Positions 36,291 through 47,817 of a stretch of DNA of 64,000 nt are shown in pieces. Both the position numbers and the translations under genes were made by a program. The DNA lies in assembly GCA_037957365.1 (NCBI GenBank), contig JARHVA010008355.1, positions 124,001-188,000 of the forward strand, read 5' to 3'. Position 1 is the stretch's first letter. Every line of letters starts with the position of its first letter. The DNA is from Torreya grandis (taxonomy: Eukaryota > Streptophyta > Pinopsida > Cupressales > Taxaceae). Below the pieces are notes generated by a model that saw only the letters and a list, made by a program, of their open reading frames with translations, made no database searches and had not been told where the DNA came from.

Positions 36291-36560
36291 ATGGTTATTG
36301 TTTATATTTGAAGATATACCATAGTGTACCTAAGAATCTTGATGAGCTTAATAGACACTATGTTTAGACCTAATCCATTATCTATAAGGACACATTTCAC
36401 TTTATGCCACTTTATGAAAACTTCAATGTATAATAGGTTATTATGCAATGGTCCAAGGGATGACATATCACTTTGGTTGAAAGTGACATGTTGGGATAGA
36501 GCTAGGTGTCTAATCAAATACTAGAATTTATAAGGGGATATGTCACTTGAAATAATGGAT
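36291..36560 (-). pseudogene. E4 aspartic protease, broken
   Basis: Frame 36517-36302: NLLYIEVFIKWHKVKCVLIDNGLGLNIVSIKLIK in two parts. VLIDNGLGLNI stands where Tat/Ogre proteases have V-L-V-D-G/N-G-A-G-L-N-I, with the catalytic Asp kept and Ala changed to Leu. The upstream FNQSDMSSLGPLHNN fits the usual lead-in. Confidence 0.75.
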
Positions 36561-37199
36561 TAGCTCAAGAAATCATTCAAAATGTTTTTATGGATTGTTG
36601 ATATATGCAATAAATCTAAAATGGATATTTATGGGGGAATCTTTTCTGATTATTCCATAATGTCCAATTTCTTCTCTTGGTTAGTGGTAAATGGCTTGTT
36701 TCAAGGTTGAACAACTGGTTGGATAATAGGTGACGTGGTAAATGGTTACGGGCCTAGGATGGTAATCTTTAACCTTTGAGTTGTGATTAAAAAATCAAGA
36801 TTAAATACACGACCATGATTACTAACAAATGATGGTGATGGTGTGGGACCAGATAGGACAAGTCTCAATTATTGATGTACTTATACATGGTCACAGGGTA
36901 AGGATGAGTTATCGACATAAGGTCCAAAAGTGGGAATTCCTATTTACTAGTTTGCCTGTGTGTGGTCCTAGGTCAAGGAAGGATTACCCAAGTGATTGGA
37001 TTGGTTTGGTATGGTTATAAATGGTCTCATCTAATTATAATTTGGTCTAGGATTAATGGATATGATATTAATCTGACCTCCTACAATATGACCTATAACC
37101 CTATTATAGTCATATGAAACTACTTGGTAGGTTTGTTGGTTGTTATCATTCTAACCTTGGTTCTATCCATCATTTTGGCATTATTGGTTCTACTAGTTT

Positions 37200-40100
37200 G
37201 GTCTTTGATTTTTATTTTTCTACTATTTATTTTGTTGTTTCACTGGTTGGTATTATTATTGTTATTATTGTTGTTTTTGTTACTAAGGTTGGTTGTTATG
37301 TTGGGGAAATGGGTTTTAATAGATTTTAAGGGTTTGATTATAAGTGGAAACAATGTTATCTAATATTATTTCCCCATTATCTAAAATATTTTGAATCAAA
37401 TGTTTAATTTGCACACATCTTCACAAATTATGCCCATTGACTTGATATTCACAAAATTTACTTTCATGGTACCAACTAGGATAAGGAATGCCCTGAGGAT
37501 AATGTTTTAGTATAGGCCAAATAATCAAATTAGCAATAATGAGTTTATGAAACACATATTCAATAAGATCTCCAAGGTTATAAAAATGTGGTGAGTAGGT
37601 ACTATTTTTCTTAGAGGAGGGACTTACAATGGCAAAGGTGGTTATGTCTATTATGCGAGCCTAGGTTATTGCATTTATGGCACATATTGCTACTACTAAA
37701 GAGGTTATGTGGTAGGAGTGATATGAAAAGGCAGTGTTGGATAAGTAGATGATATTTGTACCATTTGGACATGATGTGACTTAGCTATTCCATTTCCCAT
37801 AACATTCTTATTGTGGCTGAATTGCTTTGGTTTATCTTGGTTATTGGCTTGTGCCAATTGTGATGTTTTCACGCGAATTGGATGTTGATTTTCACCATTT
37901 ACATAATTGGTTCCTTGATTATGATTAGTTGAATTAATATTGATAATTATCTTATTAATAAAAGATAACTCAATCAATAAACCTTTGTCAATGATCTCCT
38001 TAAAGGTATGCACACATTGTAGTTCTAGATGATAGGATATATCATTTTGAAAATTTTTGGTGAAAACAACAACTAATTATTTATCTAGTAAAATATGGAT
38101 GGATAAACTTTAAAGGGATCTCAATCATTAGAGATAACTTGAAAATCTCTCACCAGCCTTCTACTTGGCTTGTGCTAAGTCAACTAGAGAAATCTCATGC
38201 CCAAGATTATATGATAAGTGCTACACAAACTTGTTTGAAAGATCATAAAAATCAGATACAAAATTCTTGGGCAACTTCAAAAACCACTCTAAGTCTTATA
38301 TTTCGAGACTCCTTGGGAAAAAAATAAAATTTATGTATTATTATATGCCATTGGCTGACATGCAATAAAGAACTCGATTGAATGAGCTTTGGGGTCACCT
38401 TTCCCTTTGTATTTGTCAATTTTTGGTGGTTCATATCCTAGAGGAAATGATATCTATAAGTACTCCATGTTGAATGGATAATAACACACATCATCTAGCT
38501 TGAAATTTTAAATCCATTTCCCAACTTATATGGAAGCAATCACATCTTTCATCTATTACAATTCTTGCGACAGGAAACTAAAGGGAATATTGGCTTAAGG
38601 GGGAATATTGGCCTAGGTTGATGGTTGAGTGGTCACGAGTAGAGCACTTTGACTAGGGTATGGTGGAGATATTTGTTGGGGTATGTTGTTTGGTTGAGAA
38701 ATGGACTAGGAATAAGCATGCATGGATTAGGATTTAATTGTTGGAATTGTATTTGTGGTTGTGTAATATTTAGGTTAGGGTTGGATATGTAGGCTTGGTT
38801 TTAGGGATTTTGAAGTTGGGATGGAAGGATGTAACTACACTGTGCTTGTTGGGGTTGAAGAGGGACATGATACTTACTAATAAAACCTTGTTAAGAGGGT
38901 AATTATGAACTAAGACCCTATCTTTGAACTAGTGACACATTTTGCACAAAAGGCAAAGGTTGCCTAATCGTTACTTGAGGAATATTAGAACCTATTTTTT
39001 GCATGAATCTTAGTTAGGAAGTGGGTGAATATTGGAAATACAACATTTTCTAACCAATAGTCATACATTATTGATTAGACATCATTTTGATTTGAAGTGG
39101 CACATTAGTCTATGAAGAAAGAGGTATGTTCACTAGTACTTAGTGAGGTGGAACATTAGTTTCCCCCTATTGAGGTGGATACATATTTGACCTTTATTGC
39201 ATTGGAATATTGGATTATGATTATTGTTGTGGAATACTACTCATTACCTATTGGGGAGTAGGATTCATCACATTTTGTTGTTGAGGCATGATATTATTAA
39301 CTGGTTAGATACCTAATCTTATTGGTTGAGTGCTTGAAGAAGCAGATGGTTAAGGATTAGCGATAGTAGTTGGTTGAGGTTAGGACATAGAAAATCCTAA
39401 TCCCTAATTTTGAGAACCATTTATGGTGTTAAATAAAGGTACACTTAATTATGTATTAATTATTTGTGTACTTACACCAGTTTGATTTGGATTGGACATT
39501 GCATACACATTATCCACTGCATTTTGGCCACTATTTTGTATAGAGGTAGAAGATACTTCTTTGATGGTTGGCATATGAAATAAGTTTTTGATCAAAGTGT
39601 TCTACATGAATGGGTTTGCACCCTAATTTTCTTGACCATTTAACTCTATTAACACTCTAGTTGAGGGTGCTAAATCTATGAGAGGCCTATTTTACATGGT
39701 CATCTAGTTAAAATTACATGCTAGGTTCAAGTAGGTTTGGTATGCTGTTTACATCTATAAAAAGTGATCCTCTATGGGGTCCTTTATTTTTACAAGCATA
39801 CTAGGGTCCTAATACATTGTTTGGACTAGATCTAAAGGATTGCTAGAAGAATCCTATTGATTGTACAATATGTTATGAGGCATTCTTACTAGACTCAATA
39901 AATTTTCATGGGAGAAGTTGACTAGAAACTTGGCCCCTACCTCTATGGCACTAACTAAAATGTCACATTTTTTATCCAATAAGTGATGCTCAAATAAATA
40001 AGGATCATATGTTTATGGTGTAGTAACATAGTATGATTATTGAGGAAAAGGTTTTTCAATAGTAGGTACTGTAGCTAGGTATTGATCTATTTGTGCTTGA

Positions 40101-40317
40101 TCCTACTCTAAGTAAGGAGGTATTTTTACCAAGTAATGGGCTAAAGGGTATTGGATATGTGCCCCTAGTTGAGCATTATAAGAGGGATAGGCATCTGTCT
40201 CATACACAACATTATCTACATAAGGGTCTTAAACCATTACTTATTGTACAACCACATTACTAAATCCTAGATTATACATGAGGCCACTACGATTATAAGA
40301 AGATATGTTGGGGTCCA
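37200..40317 (-). pseudogene. E4 gag with a Pro/Gln-rich region, broken
   Basis: The minus-strand ATG at 40317 opens MDPNISSYNRSGL. The N-terminal third is rich in Pro, Tyr and Gln. A region at 39300-39150 repeats short Asn/Ile-Pro-Gln-Gln units, and almost every stop there stands where a Gln would fit. The capsid core follows near 38530-38380: PLGYEPPKIDKYKGKGDPKAH, then IEFF. The C-terminal part (38013-37705) is Asn/Gln/Lys-rich. An AAC/AAT triplet run (37285-37245) encodes poly-Asn. No clear zinc knuckle. Hydrophobic open frames on the opposite strand here are shadows. Confidence 0.7.
37240..37290. repeat. TTA/TTG trinucleotide microsatellite
   Basis: Plus-strand runs of ATT and GTT triplets read as poly-Asn in the E4 gag direction. 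They create spurious Leu/Val-rich open frames on the plus strand. Confidence 0.8.
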
Positions 40318-42655
40318 TAGTGAATGTTTTAAAAAAAAATTAAATAGAGTTATACAAACTCTAAAAATGAGAAGTCTACAAAATATGTTCAAACTAGGTC
40401 TAACTTGGTTAAAAGCATAGATAGGTATATCTAGAAAGGTTAATGAAATGATTTGTGATAAAACAAGCTAATTTAAAGTGTTTAATGATATACATATCAC
40501 ATAAAAAGGTTAAGTAAAAGAACCGTAAATCAAAATGCCAAATTCTAGGTCAAAGTGTGTAAAATTAGTCTAATATAGGAAAAACAAAAGTTACTATCTT
40601 TTGGCCAAACATGACATCAAAATCTAGGCTTAAAAAAAGTGTCTGTGATAGGAATTTTGGTCAAATGATGTCAAAAGCTAGAATTTAAAAAGATGAAATA
40701 TTTAATCTAACAAATTTGAAACACTTACAATAAAAACTAGGCATTTGAATCTTGGTCATAAAACTTAATTGATAAATATGAGGTATAAAACAAAAGGCAA
40801 TTGGAGATAGTTTATTTTATCCCAAATAATGGCACAAAGTTAAGTTATTTTAACAAATAATATAGACAAAGGTGAATGCTATAACTGTACTAGACAAATA
40901 TTTATAAAGGACATTTAGATTATCTAGAATTTGATAATACTTAAACTCTATGCAAAGAGGTCTATGAAATAAGTCTCAAAATAATTTGAGTAGCATAACA
41001 ACACTAAACTACTCAAAAGATGTGGAAAATTATTATTTAAAAAAATCTAAGGCAAAATGGTTTGAATGCCAATTTTTATAGCATAACACTACCCTCCTCA
41101 ACTCAAATGATACCCACACACAAAGTTGGATAAATTTCTCTAGGTATAAATGTGCTATCAAATGTATAAATGGTAAAATAAGATGGGTAGTCAAAGTCTA
41201 GGACTCAAAGAATTAGTAAACATGCAAGATGACTTGAGTCTTAGTAAATTATTATAATGATGTTGAGTTTAAAAATGGCCCTCAATTGAAATTGGTAATT
41301 GAACTCAAGTTAAAACAAGTGAAGTGAAAATTGGTAAATGCAAATAAACACATTAACCTTTAAAACTTAGAAGAGTCCAATTTCAAATTTAAACTATCAA
41401 TGAGGGACTTAAACAAAATGTGTCAAAAAGGTCTAACTCAAATGGGCAACATAACTATACCAAATTAGAAGATATGACACAAAGTGTATGATGATGAATT
41501 TGAACAAGGAAAAAGATGTTTTTATTTAGGTAACATAACACCTCCTTTGTTCAAAGAAATTTAGGGACAATGTGTTTAGTTATATCATTTTGTTAACACC
41601 AAGTTTTGACTTTCAAACAAGATCAAGCAATCTAAGACCAAGACAATACAACTAACTAATCATCTTAAATCTTAAATTGACAAGGTATGGCAAAGTAAGG
41701 TTAACCAAATTAATTAGTTTTAAAATGTTTTAGATGGATCAATTTCAAAATGAATTTTATGCCAAATGATGTAAACTAAGCACACTTTAATTGGGTATCC
41801 ATGACAAGTATATTGTTTTAAAAAGGTCTTAGCATTTTTATAACTAGTACATCCATCGCTTGCTTAGTGTAACGTGATTACAGTGTGTAGATATGTCTTA
41901 GTGCTTAACCCCAACACTAAAAGGTGGTTTAACTACTCAAACCTCTGATCTTAGTGATGGTGATGAAGTCAATACCAAGAGATGAAACCCTAGGTCAAAT
42001 CTTCCCTATAGAACTTGTGGGAGGTAATGAAGTCCCCCTCATAAGCCAAGATGTAATGAAATAAATGACTAAGTAAAAGAGCTTTAGAGGTTGTGTCTAG
42101 GTCACTCTAGCCATACAAGTCCTTGAGGAGAGCCTTAATAATTTCTCTTTTATGCCTTTGACTAAGGCACTTTGTAATAACTATGGTGTTTTTTATCCCA
42201 AAATTTCCCTAAAGGGGATGGATGGGATAACATACATTCAACATATTTCTTTTTTCCAATCGAATTCTATTTTAAACAACTATTGAATACAAACTTTGAC
42301 AAATGATTTTAATTTTAAACACCAAATGAAAAGTATGGTGATGTTATTTTGACCCCTTGGTCTTAAGATGTAAAAACATGTAAAGAGTAAAACAAAAAGA
42401 CTAAATGAAATAATAAGCACATACATTCATTTTAAATCCAAAGTTTAAAGTGTTCAAGACTTATCATTCTAAAGATTCATTTTAGGCACAAAATTTGAAG
42501 TGTGCACAATTTTAATCAAGTTCATTTTAAAACTTCAAATTAAAGTGTATGATTAGTTAAAACACCTAAATTAACTTCCAAACCATCCTTTAAACCTAAA
42601 AAACCAAGATTAAGACCACCTACTTTGAATCACTTTAGAGTATGAGATATAGAGT
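40318..42655 (-). other. E4 long leader, non-coding
   Basis: About 2.3 kb between the G/T repeat and the gag start, with no protein-like frame. It is A/T-rich, with many short repeats of phrases such as CTTAAATTG-, AAATGTTTTA- and CAAATTTAA-type words. A long untranslated leader, sometimes with an extra ORF, is usual in Ogre-type elements. I see no extra ORF here. Confidence 0.5.
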
Positions 42656-43015
42656 TTTGAAAAATGAGCTCTCAGGTTTCACACAATCGAGTTGGGTTAC
42701 ATAAGTGAGTTGGGGTCAAGTTGCGGTTGAGTTGGGGTAAGTCAAGTCAAGTTGAGGTCAAGTTTGGGCTGAGTTGAGGTCGAGTTAGGGTCAAGTTGGG
42801 GTGGGTTGGGGTGAGTTTGGGTGAGTTAAAGTCAAGTAATGGTGAGTTGGGGTGAGTTAGGGTCAAGTTGGGGTTGAGTTAGGGCTGAGTTGGGGCTGAG
42901 TTAGGGTCAAGTTAGTCTAAATTGGGGCTGAGTTGGGGTGAGTTGGGGTCAATTTTGGGTTGGGTGGGGCTAAGTTGGGGTTGAGTTGGGGCAAGCTGGG
43001 CACATAGTTGAGCCA
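42656..43015. repeat. G/T-rich degenerate minisatellite
   Basis: Plus strand: about 30 imperfect copies of a 9-12 bp word such as GAGTTGGGGT, GAGTTAGGGTCAA and AAGTTGGGG over roughly 350 bp, with strong strand asymmetry (hardly any C). It lies in the E4 leader close to the PBS. Some copies contain TTAGGGT, but the order is irregular and it is not a plant telomere array. Confidence 0.9.
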
Positions 43016-43167
43016 GGTTACATAGTCTCAAGAATAAAACCATGGCTTACAAAAAAATAGATTTTTACTTAAATTTTTACCTTGTTTGCTTTCACACTCC
43101 AAAATCCTACATGAAAATGGTTAGTAGGATTTTTATAGGTGTAATTTGACAAAATTTTTGAGGCTAA

Positions 43168-43185
43168 GTCCCATTAGACATGCCA
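43168..43185 (-). other. E4 primer-binding site
   Basis: Minus strand TGGCATGTCTAATGGGAC starts three bases inside the 5' LTR. It differs from the E1 site at two positions, both C/T or G/A changes. Confidence 0.8.
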
Positions 43186-43188
43186 TTA

Positions 43189-44388
43189 TGTATACTAGAA
43201 ATTTGACTCAAGAGAGGTGGTTAGTAATACGTTAGTTCTAAAATGAAATCAAATTGAAAGAAACACACTAACAAGCATACATCTCTAGGCCTAGACACTA
43301 AGGAGGATAATAATAAAAAACATACATATGAAAACAATAACTAAAACATGAAATAAAACCTTGTTCACCTCCCTTGGATTCTCCAAATAGCTTGTTGAAG
43401 TGGCTTGCTTAGATTGTGCTTAATGAATCTTCATCAAAGGAGGCTTGGCTATCTTTTCTTCTCCTTGGCACCTTTATGATGGCTTTGGATTTGTCTTAGC
43501 TCAAAAATTTGGAATTATAACACTAATTTTAATTATTTCTAGAATTATTTGTGTATTATAACTTTACATTATCCAAGATTAAAATTCAATAGGCAAGGCC
43601 TCATATTTATAGATTTTTTAAAATGGTCAGAATGAACTTGAAGCATCCATCTCAAGATAGAGATGTGTGGCTAAGAATCCATTCAATTTTCGAGGTAAGA
43701 ATCAATAAATTCCTTCATAATTTTTTGGGATAAAGAGGCAATAAAGAGGCATGGAGGGTCTTAATGAGGCATGGAATGGCTTGATGAGATATTTTATGCA
43801 TTTATGGCCTAAGGATATCTTTCCAAGAAATGATGTCACTTGATGATTTAATTATTCAATATCAATTTATAAAAATAAATATTCAAAAATACCCATGTAA
43901 AATTAACTTAATCTCTTTATTTAGTTTAATTAGCTTTAAACATGATTAGTCAACTTTGATGTAAAACCTTGGAAATTTTTGCAAAAATTAATCAAATTGG
44001 TCAAAATGTCATAATATTGGCTCAAAATCTAATTGGATTAGAATTGGAAGTTGATGTTAGATGCATTGGATTATTTATCCCATTTAGCATGTTCCAATGA
44101 AAAATAAAAAAAGGCACATGTCTCATAAAATAAATTTGATAGAAAAGAGCAATCCAAAGCACCTAGGTATGAAAATGTCATTTTGACTCAAATGATTGTA
44201 TCAAAATTAGCTACTTCATAAATTGCATTGCCCCATTTAATGATACCCTGTAAAAAATTGGCACTTGAATATAAAAATTTCAACTCTTTTAATGTATTTT
44301 AATGTTTTAAAGCCAAATTGTGCACTTTGATAAAAATTGGTCAAAATCATGGTTGAAGGTTATCAATGGACATTTATATGTGTCTACA
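43189..44388 (-). repeat. E4 5' LTR
   Basis: 1200 bp, aligned with 28355-29513. It has short extra pieces (near 43247 and 44130) that account for the length difference. Divergence is roughly 12% by eye. Confidence 0.9.
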
Positions 44389-44393
44389 TCTAT
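44389..44393. repeat. Target-site duplication TCTAT, right copy of E4
   Basis: The E3 RNase H resumes directly after it. Confidence 0.95.
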
Positions 44394-45960
44394 TAGAGAC
44401 CCCATTCATATTTTTAACTGATCATGAGGTGATCAAGTACCTTGTAAATAAGCCTATTTTACATAGGTGCATATGCAAATGGATAGTTTAATTCTAGGAG
44501 TTCCAATTCTCTATTATTCTTAATCCTAGAAAGCAAAACTTGGGCTTAGACCATTTGTCCTACATAAATTATGGTGATGTGATGGTGACAATTGTGGATG
44601 ACATGCTAGATGTGAAACTATACATAGTTTAGTGCATCCTTGAAGATTTGGCATAGATTGCCACTTTCCTAACATCTGGGTTTATGCCCCAGACCATTTC
44701 AAATAAGGAGAGGAAATAAATTGCTATTCCCACAACCCCCTTTTAGCTCATTGAGGTGGAGATGTACAAACTAAGTAGAGATAAATTCCTACATCAGTGT
44801 GTTCTAAAACATGAAAGGGATTCCATCTTATAAAAAGTACATTAGGGAATTATAGGAGGCTATTGCACTAGAGATGCAATGGCACATAAAATATTATAGT
44901 TAAGCTTGTGGTGACCAAGCCTATTCTAAGATATAAAGGAGTGTGCCAAGGCATGTGACATATGATAATGCACTAGGAATCCCAACCACTAAGATGCGAT
45001 GACTCTCATCCCCATTCTTGCCTAGGCACCATTTGATAAATGAGTTATTGATTTTGTTGCACTAATAACTCCTGTATCATGGTGCACATGTGCAAGGTAT
45101 ATTTTAGAAACCACTAACTATTTCACTAAGTAGGCTGAGGCTATGTCAATAAAAGACTACACAATGACAACAAACATGTGATTCATCTAGGAGAACATAA
45201 TAAGTTGACATAGGTGCCCATTTAATCTAAATAGTGACAAGGGCACTCATTTATAAATGAGATGGTGTACATCCTCTTAATTGAATATATGGTGGCACAC
45301 CACAAGACCACCCTGTATCATCCATAGGTAAATGACATAGCTGAAGCATTCAATAATATATTGAGAATGTGCTTGAAAAATATATGTGATGTTGGTTTCA
45401 AGGATTGGGATGATTGCATTTTAGTGGTACTAAGGGTATACCACACAACATATAAGTGCCTAAATAAGGATACACCATTTCAACTAGTGTTTAGAGCTAA
45501 AGAAATTCTCCCCATGGAGTTCATGGTGCCATATTTATGCATTACATGGATTGGTTGCTTAGATAACCAAGAATATTTAAGCATAAGGTTAGAAGACCTA
45601 GAGTTCTTGGATGAAAAGTGTGCGCAAGCAATATGAAGCTAGTAAATAAAAAAAGAATGCCAGAAGCTATGGGGTGATAAGAATATCAAGTACAAGGAGA
45701 TGATTGAAGGAACATTGGTCCTACTTTATGATTCCAAGTACCTTAATCATGTAGGCAAATTGTAAATAAGGTGGATGGGATCCTAAATCATCCACCACAT
45801 ATTAGAGATAGGTGTGTGTAAGTTAAACACATTATCTGGTGAAATGTTCTTAGGGAATTTTAATGAAAATTTATTGAAGCTATACTAATAGTATAAAGGT
45901 ACTTTCACCATAAGAATACTAACTCTTTAGTCACTAGTTAGTTTGAGTTGAGCTGACTAA
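44394..45960 (+). pseudogene. E3 rest of RNase H and integrase, broken
   Basis: RNase H resumes with FIFLTDHEVIKYLVNKPI (about 44405), which keeps the catalytic Asp of the T-D-H motif, and ends near LGLDHLSYI. Integrase: FLHQCVLKHERD and CDICQ-like zinc-binding parts (44790-44990), then WVIDFVALI (about 45040), the core piece YHPQVNDIAEAFNNIL (about 45315), and a well-kept open segment 45361-45636 with WDDCILVVLRVYHTTYKC and TPFQLVFRAKEILPMEFMVP. C-terminal coding fades by 45950. Frames shift several times. Confidence 0.8.
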
Positions 45961-46069
45961 GATATAGTTTGGCACAAGCCAAACTATTATTTTTGTTTTG
46001 TTTTATTCCTTGTATAGTTTAAAGAGGTAATAATCAACACTCAAAGGTTGCATGGACTTATATATTAAC

Positions 46070-46645
46070 ACTTAATGCATGATTCCAATCAATTTAATCA
46101 AGCACTTGTACTTTCTAAGCACATGAGGCCATGACACCTAAGTTATGGGTACATAAATCTAATTTAGCTCTAGTGAATTCATCTAGCCTCTCATGCATAA
46201 TTCCAACTAGGTGAGTCAAGCACTTGTGCTTTCTAAGTACCTAAGGATAGATATCTAAGTGGTGGGAATATTAGACTCATTAGACTTATAAAGATGTGCA
46301 CAAAACCCCATGCATAAGGTTCCAAATGAAGGGAACTTTTGAGCTCATAATTGAACTACTCTGACCTTTCACACATAATTTGAATCAAGTGAGTTGAGCA
46401 CTTTCACCATCTAAGTACATGAGGTTAGACATCTAAGTGGTGGGAATGTGAAACCCACTAGATGCAAGTATAGGATGCACAAGATCCATGTGCACAAGGT
46501 GAACATTGTAGGGCTCTTGGAGGCCCAAAAACAAACTACTCTGGTACTTTCATGCATAATACTAGCTGGGCAAGTTTTGACCATTTTATTTATAAAGCAC
46601 CTAGGTCTAGATGATTAAGTTTTTGAGCATGAGGGAGTTACCAAA
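46070..46645 (+). repeat. Tandem repeat of about 180 bp in E3, 3-4 degenerate copies
   Basis: The landmark GCATAATTCC...GAGT-AAGCACTTGTGCTTTCTAAGTAC recurs near 46077, 46194, 46373 and 46553, that is at steps of 117, 179 and 180 bp. The first unit is shortened. Each is followed by ATCTAAGTGGTGGGAAT-like text. It is located between integrase and the extra frame. Confidence 0.8.
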
Positions 46646-47817
46646 ATTTGAATATTTGAGAACAAAATTACAAACTACATAAGCATAAAGGTAACCTTTA
46701 CACCAAATTTAGAAAGAGGTGCATCAATTGATCATGTGAAAGAGACCAAAGAAGAAGGTGAAGATTCTTAACATGGTTAGGTGTAAGAAGTAAAGTTAAG
46801 ACACATAATCTAATCATGGGAAAGAGAAGTAAAAGATAAGACAAAGTGCTAGAGGGCTAGCATAAGGGATTTGTATGTGGTAGGATAGGCCAAGGCCAGA
46901 TAAAGTGTAAGAAACTAACCAAAATAGAGAAGCATGCTTGAAATAGAAGCACAACTAGAAGAGAAAGTGAAACCAAGGAGGTTCAATCATGTACATGTTA
47001 GGTGATATGCTCAAGTTACCATAAAAAAGGTGAAGGTTATGCTAAATGAACAAGTTTAGGAGAAAAATCATCTAAGACAACTAACATCCACCCAGGTTTG
47101 AGTGGGAAGTGACCATTTGAACTAAACATCACTTCATCAAATTACCATTAGAGAGCATTAAATGAAGTGATGGTATAGGCACAAAGATACACATTTAATA
47201 CATTGATGACAAAGGATTTCCATGGATTTTACAAAAAAAATCATTTTCCAAGAAATCTAGGCATCATCATGTCATAAAGGACCTACATTAATGATGGTAG
47301 ATAAAGAAAGGGTATAAATAAACAAGTGGTAGACTTAATTATGTTAGAAATTTTAAACTAACTTAAGACTAAGAGTGAACCTAAGTAAAAACTAGAGAGA
47401 TGAGGTGTGAGAACCCTATACCAGTGAGAATTTGAGTGTTTTCAAGCACTAAGAGTGAAAAATTACATACTAAGAGGGATTGTATTCATAGTAAGATTGA
47501 TTTGGATAAGTGTGGAGAGAGGATTATACAAAAACCAAATAGTTATAGGAGTGAATTGATGCCTAGGCCACCATTAAAGGCAAGCAAAGCTTGAGAGTCA
47601 AGGGAACAATCATAGATCCTACTAATGTAAAAGATCCATCACCATTTGAGGCTTTGGTAAACCACACCTACTATGTGTAAACACTAGTAGGTTTAAGATG
47701 GTGAAGAAATATAAGGGATCAAACTTTAAGTAGGCATAATAGGACTTGAAATGGGAATGTACATTGGTCAAATCAAACACTACAAAAATAAAAACATAAT
47801 GAGTCGAAGTAGTTAGC
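46646..47817 (+). other. E3 region between tandem repeat and extra frame
   Basis: About 1.2 kb without a recognisable domain. Weak protein-like reading starts near 47628 (DPSPFEALVNH), which may be the true start of the extra frame. Confidence 0.4.

Larger units (their letters stand above)
28355..44388 (-). mobile_element. E4: Tat/Ogre-like Ty3/gypsy element, 16 kb
   Basis: LTRs at 28355-29513 and 43189-44388 start TGTAGAC/TGTATAC and end CTATA/CTACA, with a perfect TCTAT duplication outside. On the minus strand the order is PBS, 2.8-kb leader with a G/T-rich repeat, gag, protease, RT, RNase H, a second RNase H, integrase, and a repeat-rich 3' tail. Two RNase H domains, the large size and the long leader are hallmarks of the Tat lineage. 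All genes are broken. Confidence 0.9.

Noticed and set aside
37114..37363. Hydrophobic plus-strand frames that look like a membrane protein
   Set aside because: They are the reverse of Asn-rich E4 gag codons (AAC/AAT triplets).
42656..43015. Interstitial telomere repeat
   Set aside because: TTAGGGT words occur, but the array is irregular and dominated by GAGTTGGGGT. It is not TTTAGGG tandem DNA.
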